Below, in pieces: positions 42,764-50,974 of a stretch of 64,000 bases of DNA (positions are counted from its first letter, which is position 1; every line of letters starts with the position of its first letter). The position numbers were made by a program, and so were the translations under genes. Source of the DNA: an uncultured Ruminococcus sp. Lineage in GTDB: Bacteria > Bacillota > Clostridia > Oscillospirales > Ruminococcaceae. The DNA lies in NCBI GenBank assembly GCA_934435205.1, contig CAKSAK010000002.1, forward strand, positions 372,001 to 436,000, read 5' to 3'. The notes under the pieces were generated by a model. It saw nothing but the letters and a program-made list of their open reading frames with translations, did not search any database and was not told the DNA's origin.

Positions 42764-45304
42764 TCATTTCGTTCGGCTAAAATATTTTTCATTTGCACTG
42801 CCTGAAATATTGATCTTTATAAGATTGTTCGTTCTCAGGCGTACCAGCTCATCTATATACGGCTTCATAACAAAGTCTGAAACTCTGTTCTTCAATTTTG
42901 TCATGCCTTTAAGCACGCCATGGGCCTGGGTTATAGCAATAACGGGGAGCCTTCTTTCATCAATGTCAAGAGGAAATTCGTCGTCCTTGGAAATAAGCTG
43001 TATGTCAAAATAAATAAGGTCGATATCCTCGTTAAGAAGAATCTTTTTGCCGTCATGAATGGTTTCTGCCGTGAAAACAATGTTTTCCTGAGAAAGTATC
43101 TCTTCGAGCTGACAGCGTGCGTCGCTGTTGTTGCTGACAATAAGGATCTTGTGTTTTCGTTCTATTTCGCTTTGGATATAGTTCTTATAGTCGTTTATGC
43201 GTTTATCCATGAACACCATGTCGGTCACATCCGTGAGATATGCTATAAGCACAGAGCTTACCCCTGTTTCGCTGACGAATCGTAAATGCGTCCTGAACCA
43301 GTGCTTCTTGCCATTTATATCGTGCATACTGAGAACACATTCTGCTCTGTCCTTGCTCTCTATGACCTTGTTTATAGTGTTTGTAAATTTCTCCTTGCAT
43401 TCGCTGTCAACGCAGTTCACAACATTGAATTTGCCGTAAAAACTGCTGTCATAGCCGTATTTTTGTGAAAACGCCTTGTTTGAACATACCACTTCCACTG
43501 TGCCGTCCGGAAAACATTCATATATCATAGCGGGTTGGTCGATGCTGTCGATATATACCAGCAATCCTCCTCCCTTGCCCCACAGCGGGTCGTTTGCCAA
43601 CGTGCTGTTCTCAGGCACAGGCTGTTCCTCCTGATCTGAGATAAGCTTTTCATAGTCTGACGCAGGCAAAGGCTTTGAAAAATAGAAGCCCTGAATGTAG
43701 TCACAGCCTACGCTTTTCAGAAAGTCTACCTGCTCCGCTCTGTCAACGCCTTCCGCTATAACAGGGATATTGAGCCATTTGGCCATTCTGATAACAGAAG
43801 AAATTATAGTTTCTGCACGGCCGTCATACTTTGCCTTGAACATGAACATCATGTCCATTTTTAGTTCGTCCACCTGAACATCTTTGAGTACGTTCAGGGA
43901 AGAATAGCCGCTGCCGAAATCGTCCATGAGGATAGTAAAGCCATTATTTCTGAGCTGACTGGTGATATCATCTATCATTATGTTGTCGTCAGTATAAACG
44001 CTCTCCGTTATTTCTATATTGAAATATTTCGGCTCAATGTCATACTTTCTGGTAAGCTCTATGATGATCTTCGACAGATTAGGGTTATGAAGATTGACCC
44101 GTGAAACGTTTACAGACACGGGGAAAAGAGGTACTCCCTTGTCTTTCCATTCCTTGAGCTGTTTACATACGCACTCCCATATGTAGAAATCAAGCTTTGA
44201 GATAAATCCGTTTTTCTCGAATATAGGAATGAACAATCCAGGCGAAATGAAGCCCTTTGTTGGGTGTATCCACCTTGCAAGAGCCTCCGCACCCACAGGC
44301 TTGTTTGTCTTTACATCATACTTAGGCTGATAGTAAGGCACAAACTCGTGGTTTTCAAGAGCGTCGCTCATTTCATTTATTATATTCTGCTCATTTTCAA
44401 TAGAAAGCCGCATTTTGTCATCGTAAAAAGCATAGCTTTTCATATAATGCCCTTTTACAGTTTTAGCGGCAAGAGCGGCACGGTCGCACATGAAGGATAT
44501 TGGCAGGCTTCTGTCAGTCACCACATAAACACCGTAAACGATCATGATGTTATAGCTTGCGGACAGTTTTTTCATGTTTTCAACAGCCTGCTCTATCTGC
44601 TTTACTGTTTCTTCCTTGCCCTGATAAGGGGTGAAGATACCGAAAACGTCAGCGTCTATCCTGCCGAAGGTACAGCATTCCGTTGTTTTTGCAAAATCTC
44701 TTATACGTTTTGCAACATGCTTTAGCAGTCTGTCTCCATACGCAGTGCCGAAAAATGAATTTATAAGCTTGAAACGGTCGATATCGAGTCTTAAAAAAGC
44801 GAACTGCTTGTCAGGATTAGCCTTAAGAAGTGCCTTTGATGCACTGAAAAATTTATTCTTTGAATATATCTCCGTAAGAGGGTCGTAGTTCATAACATTA
44901 TTAAGCTCTTTGAGAAGCGTTACCTGCCCTCTGGCTATAACATTTTTGAGCCTTAGCTTTATGATATCAGCGTCATAAGGCTTTGGAACAAAGTCCCACG
45001 CACCGCTTTCAAGCACCTTTTTTTCAGTGTCTCTGTCTGATTTTTCTGTTAGTATTATAACAGGTATCTGAGATAAGGCTTTATCCTGCTTTATTTTATC
45101 CATGAACTCATATCCGTCCATTTCAGGCGTTATAATATCCAGTATTATAGCGTCAACTTTTTTAGCCTGTTTTTTTAGCTTTGTAAGAGCCTGTATGCCA
45201 TTTTCTGCTTGGATCACAGTATAGTCAGAATGTAGTATGTCGCAAAGTACAGATCGGTTCGTTGTGCTGTCGTCAATGACAAGCACGGTTTTCTGTATGT
45301 CCAT
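42764..45304 (-). CDS. REC-GGDEF(degenerate)-EAL-PAS-REC signalling protein
   Basis: 846 residues. Order: receiver domain 1 (1-125, phospho-acceptor D56), GGDEF-type domain (~135-300), EAL domain (~310-560), PAS-like sensor (~595-710) and a second receiver-like domain (~725-840). The cyclase motif GGDEF reads RIDADVF, so it should not make c-di-GMP. The EAL phosphodiesterase set is mostly intact: EALARW, NVSR, ITES, MDDFGSGYSSL, LKMD, AEGVD, QGFYFSKP. Likely a c-di-GMP phosphodiesterase controlled by phosphorylation at one or both receiver domains. No partner kinase is seen in the window. Confidence 0.92.
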   Translation of the reverse strand: MDIQKTVLVIDDSTTNRSVLCDILHSDYTVIQAENGIQALTKLKKQAKKVDAIILDIITPEMDGYEFMDKIKQDKALSQIPVIILTEKSDRDTEKKVLESGAWDFVPKPYDADIIKLRLKNVIARGQVTLLKELNNVMNYDPLTEIYSKNKFFSASKALLKANPDKQFAFLRLDIDRFKLINSFFGTAYGDRLLKHVAKRIRDFAKTTECCTFGRIDADVFGIFTPYQGKEETVKQIEQAVENMKKLSASYNIMIVYGVYVVTDRSLPISFMCDRAALAAKTVKGHYMKSYAFYDDKMRLSIENEQNIINEMSDALENHEFVPYYQPKYDVKTNKPVGAEALARWIHPTKGFISPGLFIPIFEKNGFISKLDFYIWECVCKQLKEWKDKGVPLFPVSVNVSRVNLHNPNLSKIIIELTRKYDIEPKYFNIEITESVYTDDNIMIDDITSQLRNNGFTILMDDFGSGYSSLNVLKDVQVDELKMDMMFMFKAKYDGRAETIISSVIRMAKWLNIPVIAEGVDRAEQVDFLKSVGCDYIQGFYFSKPLPASDYEKLISDQEEQPVPENSTLANDPLWGKGGGLLVYIDSIDQPAMIYECFPDGTVEVVCSNKAFSQKYGYDSSFYGKFNVVNCVDSECKEKFTNTINKVIESKDRAECVLSMHDINGKKHWFRTHLRFVSETGVSSVLIAYLTDVTDMVFMDKRINDYKNYIQSEIERKHKILIVSNNSDARCQLEEILSQENIVFTAETIHDGKKILLNEDIDLIYFDIQLISKDDEFPLDIDERRLPVIAITQAHGVLKGMTKLKNRVSDFVMKPYIDELVRLRTNNLIKINISGSANEKYFSRTK

Positions 45305-45334
45305 GTGCAGCTCCCTCTGTTATATTGCAGCTCA

Positions 45335-45348
45335 ATATAACGTTTTCA
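45335..45348 (-). promoter_or_regulatory. cre/LacI-type operator at the EAL-protein promoter
   Basis: TGAAAACGTTATAT on the minus strand, seven bases past the -10 box. It shares TGAAAACGTT with the phosphoketolase site. TTATATTG / CAATATAA, an inverted repeat in the leader (45340-45320), overlaps it. Confidence 0.55.
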
Positions 45349-45355
45349 TACCATA

Positions 45356-45384
45356 AGTATACAACATATCAGGAGGATTTTCAA
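45356..45384 (-). promoter_or_regulatory. Promoter of the EAL-protein gene
   Basis: Minus strand TTGAAA (45384-45379), 17 bases, TATACT (45361-45356). Confidence 0.8.
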
Positions 45385-45487
45385 CATTTTTATCAGTGCT
45401 TGCAGGCTTTTTTGGATTATTCGTTATAAATAGCTATTTTTGACTATCCAAAATACAAATAATTTGGTACAGTTTGCATGAGCCGTA

Positions 45488-46642
45488 CTATTTGTTATGG
45501 CAAAGCTTTTCCGTTTTTGATATCATCACAAGTAGAAGTATGAAGAAAAATGCAAGATAAACCGGCATAAGCTTAAGGCTCACATGGTTTGCGATAAGCC
45601 CGAAAACAGGGGGCATAAAAGTTGAGCCAACATAAGCGCTCGCCATTTGTATTCCTATTATGCCCTGAGAGTTCTCAGCACCGAAGTTTGCAGGGGTGGA
45701 GTGTATGATACAAGGATAAACAGGCGCACAACCAAGACCTATTATCACAAATCCCACCATGGAAGCCGCCCCCACAGGCAACGCAATAAGTATAACGCCA
45801 AACAGCGCAATAGCCGTTCCAAGGCGTATCATTCTGTTGTCACCAAGCTTGTCGGATATAAATCCCGAAAGAAAACGTCCGGCTGTTATGCCGATAAAGA
45901 AAAGCGAACCGAAAGCTGCGGCTTTGTCTTTTGATATGCCCCTTGTGCCTTCAAGATAACTGCTCGCCCACAGCATTGTTGTGGTTTCAGCGGCGCAGTA
46001 TGCGTAAAAGCCTATAAGCAGGGTAGGCACTCCCTTTATCTTAAGCGCACCACGCAAGCCAAGAAGCGGTTTGTCCTCCTCCGTGACGGCAGGGTCTTTG
46101 TTTATCTTCCAAAGGGGCATTGCAATAAGTATCACCGCAAGTATTCCGAACTGTATGTAAGAAACATTTCTGTATCCATTCGACCAAGTAGAGTGGGTCA
46201 GCGCATAGCTCATTATGTAAGGGCTTATGATAGTGCCAACGCCCCAAAAGCAGTGCAACCAGCTCATGTGCCTTGAATTGTAGTAAAGTGCAACATAGTT
46301 GTTGAGGGCAGCGTCAATAGCCCCTGCACCAAATCCGTAAGGTATGCCCCATAGGCACATCTGCCAGAATTGTCCCACAGTGGAAAAGCCGAACAGCGCA
46401 ATAGCAGTAAGCGCAACGCTCACCGCCACCACAGCCCTAGTTCCGAACTTTTTCGTGAGCCGTTCAGACATAAGTCCCGATATAATAGTACCCCCTGCGA
46501 TTATCATTGAAACGAACCCCATGTAAGACAGCGGAACGTCAAAATCCACACGGATAGTAGGCCAAGCCGCACCCAACAGCGAGTCAGGCAGACCAAGGCT
46601 TATAAAAGCAAGATAAATAACAGCCAAAAGCAGTGTATACAT
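45488..46642 (-). CDS. MFS transporter
   Basis: 384 residues from ATG 46642 with AAGAGGT upstream. Twelve expected helices; GLPDSLLGAAWPTIRVDF at helix 1, the loop 2-3 motif SERLTKKFGTR, and SGFISDKLGDNRMI between helices 8 and 9. The N-terminal GLPDSLLGAAWP pattern is common in sugar-type MFS members, but the substrate is not clear. Monocistronic. Confidence 0.88.
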   Translation of the reverse strand: MYTLLLAVIYLAFISLGLPDSLLGAAWPTIRVDFDVPLSYMGFVSMIIAGGTIISGLMSERLTKKFGTRAVVAVSVALTAIALFGFSTVGQFWQMCLWGIPYGFGAGAIDAALNNYVALYYNSRHMSWLHCFWGVGTIISPYIMSYALTHSTWSNGYRNVSYIQFGILAVILIAMPLWKINKDPAVTEEDKPLLGLRGALKIKGVPTLLIGFYAYCAAETTTMLWASSYLEGTRGISKDKAAAFGSLFFIGITAGRFLSGFISDKLGDNRMIRLGTAIALFGVILIALPVGAASMVGFVIIGLGCAPVYPCIIHSTPANFGAENSQGIIGIQMASAYVGSTFMPPVFGLIANHVSLKLMPVYLAFFFILLLVMISKTEKLCHNK

Positions 46643-46751
46643 TGTAAAAGACCTCTTTTCCTGAGAAAACTTATTGCAGTATATCACAGCAAAACACCAA
46701 TGTCAAGGGGATAGCCTGTGAAAAAATTGTGGCAAATATGTTACGCTGTAA

Positions 46752-46784
46752 AACAAAAAGAGCAGGACATTTTGTGCCTGCTCT
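46752..46784 (-). terminator. Terminator after aroK
   Basis: AGAGCAGG / CCTGCTCT stem, ten-base loop, then TTTTGTTTT on the minus strand. Confidence 0.85.
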
Positions 46785-46824
46785 GTAGATCAAAATTATC
46801 TTATATCATGTGACCACACATATT

Positions 46825-46848
46825 TGTAGGGGCGACCTTTGGTCGCCC
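46825..46848 (+). repeat. Dispersed palindrome (GACC type)
   Basis: TGTAG, GGGCGACC-TTT-GGTCGCCC (46830-46848). Just past the aroK stop. Confidence 0.95.
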
Positions 46849-46852
46849 ATTA

Positions 46853-47371
46853 TTACCGTCCCTGCCCGAAATCAAATCTCTTGTAAAGCTTCTGTATCTT
46901 AGAAGCGATAACGATAGGCGGATAACCGCCGCTTATTGCATAGTGTGAGTGAGCAAGATATAAAGGTCTGCGGTAGTCAAACCGCTCTGAAAGCTGTTCA
47001 CGGGTGGAGTTGTAAGCGATAGGTCTGTTAGGGTCGTTTTTTATGCGTTCGTAGCAGGTGTTGAAGTATGTGTCGATAAAGACCACCATGCCCGATCTTT
47101 TAGCCACCTTGCCGTTTTCCTCCGAAAGAAGGGCTCCACCACCTGTTGCAACAACGCCGCCAATGTCAGCAAATGCCGCAAGAGCCTCAGTTTCAAGCTT
47201 TCTGAAATGCTCCTCACCATATTTGTCGAATATCTCAGGTATGCTCATTCCTGCCGTATCTTCAATATACTTGTCAAGGTCAACACACTGACAGCCCATT
47301 TTTTTTGCCAAGATCTTTCCCACAGTAGATTTTCCGCAGCCCATAAAGCCGCACAAAAATATTGGTCTCAT
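46853..47371 (-). CDS. aroK: Shikimate kinase
   Basis: 172 residues from ATG 47371 (AAGGATA upstream). P-loop GFMGCGKST at 8-16, DLDKYIE (shikimate Asp), FRKLETEAL and ATGGGALL for substrate, LID Arg in NDPNRPIA. Phosphorylates shikimate. aroE follows upstream on the same strand; two palindromes lie between. Confidence 0.94.
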   Translation of the reverse strand: MRPIFLCGFMGCGKSTVGKILAKKMGCQCVDLDKYIEDTAGMSIPEIFDKYGEEHFRKLETEALAAFADIGGVVATGGGALLSEENGKVAKRSGMVVFIDTYFNTCYERIKNDPNRPIAYNSTREQLSERFDYRRPLYLAHSHYAISGGYPPIVIASKIQKLYKRFDFGQGR

Positions 47372-47409
47372 ATTTACTATCCTTATTATAATGTATTTTA
47401 CCAAACTAA

Positions 47410-47433
47410 TGTAGGGGCGACCTCTGGTCGCCC
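47410..47433 (+). repeat. Dispersed palindrome (GACC type)
   Basis: TGTAG, GGGCGACC-TCT-GGTCGCCC (47415-47433). First of two copies between aroE and aroK. Confidence 0.95.
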
Positions 47434-47485
47434 GCTATCAATGTTTGTTCGTCATTTCTGCCGATCAAGTAAACACCATGTTTCA

Positions 47486-47511
47486 TGTAGGGGCGAACAG
47501 CGTTCGCCCGT
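47486..47511 (+). repeat. Dispersed palindrome (GAAC type)
   Basis: TGTAG, GGGCGAAC-AGC-GTTCGCCC (47491-47509). Second of two copies between aroE and aroK, same orientation as the first, 58 bases apart. Confidence 0.95.
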
Positions 47512-47581
47512 TCTTCCCCACGCATGATATGTTTACCCAATAAGCTTTGTTTCTGATATTTTCATATGTCAATATCGTAGG

Positions 47582-48430
47582 TTATTTAAAATCCTTCTCC
47601 ACAGCGATCTCCATTTCGTCTATGATAGACTGAACTTCCTCGTCTGTGTATTCGTCACCGTCCCATATCTCGTGAGCGGAAACAGCCTGCCAAACTAGCA
47701 TTGCCATGCCTCCGACAGCGTTCTTGCCCATAGCCTTGGCTTTCTGCATGAGCAAAGTCTCACGAGGATTGTATATAACGTCAAATACCGCACCGCTCGC
47801 CTTTATAACTTCATCAGGAACAGGGCAGGCGTTTGTCTTAGGATACATTCCCACAGGACAAGCGTTCATAAGCAGATCGTAGTGAACGTCGGTCGGTATC
47901 TCAGTGTTCAGAACAATAGTTATCCTAGCGTCAGACTTCATAGCTTTTATCTCTTTCTCTACCTGCTTAGCCAAAGGCATATCGCTCTCCAGCACCGCAA
48001 TGTAAAGGTCAGCCCCGGCAAGAGCCGCTTCAATTGCCATCATTCTGCCTACTCCGCCGCAGCCTATAAGCAGTATCTTTCCTGCAAAGTCGATGTTCAT
48101 TGCACGAACAGTTCTGAGAAAGCCGTCGCAGTCAGTGTTATAACCAACGTGCTTGCCGTTTTTGTTGTCAACGCAGTTCACTGAGTGATAACGCTTTGCC
48201 GACTGGTCAAGCTCGTCAGTGTAGTCGATAATGCCTATCTTGTGGGGGATAGTGATGTTGTAGCCGTTAAGGGAATCAAGATACTCTGCCTTGTCCTTAA
48301 GCTCCTCAGGCTTTACTTCCAGTATCTCATACTCAAACTCACGGTTTTTCAGTTCAAAAAGCCTGGCGTGAATAGGCGGCGACATAGTGTGTTTAAGCGT
48401 TTCTCCAAGTATAGCGTATTTTCTTGACAT
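47582..48430 (-). CDS. aroE: Shikimate dehydrogenase
   Basis: 282 residues. Substrate motif HTMSPPIH near residue 15, catalytic Lys in NITIPHK, NTDCDGF, and the NADP-binding GCGGVGR. Reduces 3-dehydroshikimate to shikimate, the step before aroK, its neighbour. Other shikimate-pathway genes are not in the window. Confidence 0.95.
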   Translation of the reverse strand: MSRKYAILGETLKHTMSPPIHARLFELKNREFEYEILEVKPEELKDKAEYLDSLNGYNITIPHKIGIIDYTDELDQSAKRYHSVNCVDNKNGKHVGYNTDCDGFLRTVRAMNIDFAGKILLIGCGGVGRMMAIEAALAGADLYIAVLESDMPLAKQVEKEIKAMKSDARITIVLNTEIPTDVHYDLLMNACPVGMYPKTNACPVPDEVIKASGAVFDVIYNPRETLLMQKAKAMGKNAVGGMAMLVWQAVSAHEIWDGDEYTDEEVQSIIDEMEIAVEKDFK

Positions 48431-48512
48431 TTTACATTCCTTCTTTATAAAATAAATTTCTGCATATTAATAATGTATATTTTTGCAATGCTCTTATGAT
48501 TTTGTATCATTC

Positions 48513-48538
48513 TGTAGGGGCGAACAGCGTTCGCCCGT
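48513..48538 (+). repeat. Dispersed palindrome (GAAC type)
   Basis: TGTAG, GGGCGAAC-AGC-GTTCGCCC (48518-48536). The preceding TTTGTATCATTCTGTAGG block recurs 63 bases downstream. Confidence 0.95.
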
Positions 48539-48576
48539 TTATTTACACATCATTGTAATATGTTTTTGTATCATTC

Positions 48577-48597
48577 CGTAGGGGCGAACGTTCCTAC
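48577..48597 (+). repeat. Collapsed copy of the GAAC palindrome at the deaminase 3' end
   Basis: CGTAGGGGCGAAC is followed directly by GTTCCTAC. The loop and the GCCC of the right arm are missing. The right end supplies the complement of the TAG stop codon (48594-48596) of the deaminase gene. Confidence 0.8.
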
Positions 48598-49073
48598 AGC
48601 TTAATAGTTATCTCCCTATTAGTAGGCACATATCTGCGTATCTTTACCCCCGTCAGCTCAAACATTTTCTTTGAAGCCTTAACTCCGTCAGTGTCGGCGT
48701 ATTTGTCCTCCCAGTAAACGACTTCCTTTATGCCGCTTTGAATGATAGCCTTTGCACATTCGTTGCATGGAAAAAGTGAAACGTATATCTTGGCGTTCTG
48801 TAAGCTTCCTGCCGCATGATTGAGAATGGCGTTAAGCTCTGCGTGGCATACAAATGGATATTTCGTGTCAAGAAACTCGCCGTTCCTGTCCCACGGCATC
48901 TCGTCATCAGAACAGCCTGTGGGCATACCATTGTAGCCCACTGACAATATCTTGTTGTCCTGAGAAACTATGCACGCCCCTACCTGCGTGTGAGAGTCCT
49001 TGCTCCTCTGTGCAGATAGCAGTGAAATGCCCATAAAATATTCGTCCCATGATATGTAGTCATTGCGTTTCAT
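48594..49073 (-). CDS. Deoxycytidylate (dCMP) deaminase
   Basis: 159 residues from ATG 49073 (AAGGCGGTG upstream). Cytidine-deaminase fold with zinc ligands H77 (HAE, catalytic E79) and C103/C106 (PCNEC). The inserted NGMPTGCSDDEMPW segment is typical of dCMP deaminases such as ComEB. Converts dCMP to dUMP for thymidylate synthesis. Last of a three-gene unit with fabD and a lipoprotein gene (gaps of 18 bases). Confidence 0.92.
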   Translation of the reverse strand: MKRNDYISWDEYFMGISLLSAQRSKDSHTQVGACIVSQDNKILSVGYNGMPTGCSDDEMPWDRNGEFLDTKYPFVCHAELNAILNHAAGSLQNAKIYVSLFPCNECAKAIIQSGIKEVVYWEDKYADTDGVKASKKMFELTGVKIRRYVPTNREITIKL

Positions 49074-49091
49074 TTTATACACCGCCTTTTA

Positions 49092-49619
49092 TCAGGTATC
49101 TTCATCATCAATGTCTGATATGCTCAGCATTGTCACCTTGCCGTCATCATCAAAAAAGAAGGTCGCCAAAAAGCCCCTTTTCTTGTATTTCCATGCGTCT
49201 GCGTCAGGACTGTCATGCTCGCCGAAAACTTTTTTGACTTCCGTCTTGTCATCACCGCATTTTACCCCTGCAATGCTCATTCCCTTTTTATCGGAACTGC
49301 TTTGCGCCGCACTTATCTGACGTATCTTCGATTTCCTGTCGATATCGTCAACACTGTTCGCTTCCACCTTGACAGTGCCTATTATACTGCCGTCCTGCAT
49401 AAGCGCCACTGAGAATATCCCCTTGCCGTTTGAGTTCCCCGAAAAAGGATAATCCAGGGTGTATTCATATTCCTCGCCAATATCGTCCAGAGTGCATGGT
49501 ATCTGTATATCCTTGCCGTTTATCTTTATCTCCCACGCACATTTTCCGCAGGCGCTCAGGCAGACAAGCATTGCCGCCGCCAACACCAACAGCAAAGCTT
49601 TTTTCATAGCCTTTTTCAT
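49092..49619 (-). CDS. Hypothetical lipoprotein
   Basis: 175 residues. Signal peptide with lipobox LSAC (Cys ~24), then a beta-rich domain with an acidic end (SDIDDEDT). A MSIAGVKCGDDKTEVKKVFGE segment resembles the SmpA/OmlA-like idea of a small conserved turn, but I do not claim a family. Eighteen bases after fabD and 18 before the deaminase. Confidence 0.8.
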   Translation of the reverse strand: MKKAMKKALLLVLAAAMLVCLSACGKCAWEIKINGKDIQIPCTLDDIGEEYEYTLDYPFSGNSNGKGIFSVALMQDGSIIGTVKVEANSVDDIDRKSKIRQISAAQSSSDKKGMSIAGVKCGDDKTEVKKVFGEHDSPDADAWKYKKRGFLATFFFDDDGKVTMLSISDIDDEDT

Positions 49620-49637
49620 TTTTCTCCCCTCGATATT

Positions 49638-50561
49638 TTAGTTCAGAGAAGCAAGAGCCTTTTCCATTGTGGCATTGTTCTCAATGTTCACAGCGTTCTT
49701 GCCCTTGAGAGTTTTCTTTACAAGACCAGTAAGCACCTTGTTAGGACCAAGCTCGATAAAGTTCTCATAGCCTGCCTTTTCCATTTCAGCAAGCTCAGAT
49801 GTGAACTTGACAGGTGAAACGATGTGTTTAGCAAGCATATTTGGCATATCTGAAAAATCCTCAAGCTTTGTTCCAAGAACGTTTGAATAGAAATCAACCT
49901 TTGCAGTCTTGAACTCAACTGTCTTTGCAGTTTCGATAAATTCGTCAGCCGCACTCTGCATGAGCTTTGAGTGGAAAGCGGAAGCAACGTTGAGCTTTAT
50001 AGCCTTTTTCTTCATCTCCGCAAACTTTGCCGCAGCCGCCTCGCAAGCCTCTGTGTCGCCTGCGATAACTGTCTGAACGGCTGAGTTGTAGTTTACAGGA
50101 ACAACATATCCCTCAGTTTCTTCGCATATCTTTTCAACTTCTTCCGCAGGCAGACCGATTATAGCGTACATTGAGCCACTGTTAGCCTCTGCGGCTTTCT
50201 GCATAGCAGTTGCTCTCGCCTTGATGAGCTTGAAGCCGTCCTCGATAGTTACAACACCTGCGGCTACCATAGCGGCATATTCGCCCAAAGAGTGACCTGC
50301 CACGCCGTCAAATGTGATGCCCTCAGCCTTTGCGGCTTCAAAAGCGGCAAGTGAGCAAGCCATTATAGCAGGCTGTGAGTTCACTGTCTTGTTAAGCTCA
50401 GTATCAGGTCCGTCAAATGTTACCGCTCTCAGGTCATATCCCAGCACCTTTTCCGCTGTATCGAAAACCGCATTTGCGGCATCATACTTTTCGCAAAGCT
50501 CTTTAGCCATTCCTACATACTGTGAACCTTGCCCCGAAAATAAGAAAATGTTTTTTGACAT
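49638..50561 (-). CDS. fabD: Malonyl-CoA:ACP transacylase
   Basis: 307 residues. GQGSQ near the N terminus, active-site GHSLGE (Ser ~91) and catalytic His in FHSKLM near 200. Loads malonyl groups onto ACP for fatty-acid elongation. It is divergent from the other fab genes, with 413 bases of shared upstream DNA, whereas related Firmicutes often have it inside the same operon. AAAGGAG precedes the ATG. Confidence 0.96.
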   Translation of the reverse strand: MSKNIFLFSGQGSQYVGMAKELCEKYDAANAVFDTAEKVLGYDLRAVTFDGPDTELNKTVNSQPAIMACSLAAFEAAKAEGITFDGVAGHSLGEYAAMVAAGVVTIEDGFKLIKARATAMQKAAEANSGSMYAIIGLPAEEVEKICEETEGYVVPVNYNSAVQTVIAGDTEACEAAAAKFAEMKKKAIKLNVASAFHSKLMQSAADEFIETAKTVEFKTAKVDFYSNVLGTKLEDFSDMPNMLAKHIVSPVKFTSELAEMEKAGYENFIELGPNKVLTGLVKKTLKGKNAVNIENNATMEKALASLN

Positions 50562-50586
50562 AAAATTTTACTCCTTTGTGGTTAAA

Positions 50587-50614
50587 TTTATACATAGCCG
50601 CCTGATAATATCAA
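50587..50614 (-). promoter_or_regulatory. Promoter of fabD
   Basis: Minus strand TTGATA (50614-50609), 16 bases, TATAAA (50592-50587). A second minus-strand candidate, TTGTAT-17-TATAAT, lies at about 50944-50911. Confidence 0.65.
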
Positions 50615-50792
50615 AGCCGCTTTATCTCATGTTTGTAAATTTCTGAAAGTTATCTCCGCTCATCTATTGTTTTATGATTTAATTTTTGCAAGATATTTTC
50701 AAAAATAGACACATAATATTAACTAACGCCCTAAAACTTGTGAAAAATTCTCTAAATGTTTAAATTCATCAAGAGTTGTTCATAATTTGTTA

Positions 50793-50909
50793 TTGATGTA
50801 TCTAAAAAAACAGTTTATAATTATAATGTTATGATATGTGTTATATAGTTAAATAATTAACCAATTATATTTTAATATAATATATTTTGACTTGCTCCAT
50901 AGGAACAAG
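50793..50909 (+). promoter_or_regulatory. fabH operon promoter and possible operator
   Basis: TTGATG (50793-50798), 17 bases, TATAAT (50816-50821), leaving a leader of about 150 bases. Within it CTTGCTCC-ATA-GGAACAAG (50891-50909) is an inverted repeat (7 of 8 pairs) preceded by TTGACTT. It could bind a fatty-acid regulator or form a hairpin. The FapR and FabT consensus sites that I know are not obvious. The gap 50562-50974 holds no gene. Confidence 0.55.
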
Positions 50910-50974
50910 AACATTATAGCACAAATTGCGGAAATATACAATATATAATATAGAATTTTCAGGAGGAAAAATCA

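Noticed and set aside
17827..45430. Shared TTTTTTGGATTATTC string near 17.83 kb and 45.42 kb
   Set aside because: Only two AT-rich copies and no consistent gene context; likely chance or a minor repeat.
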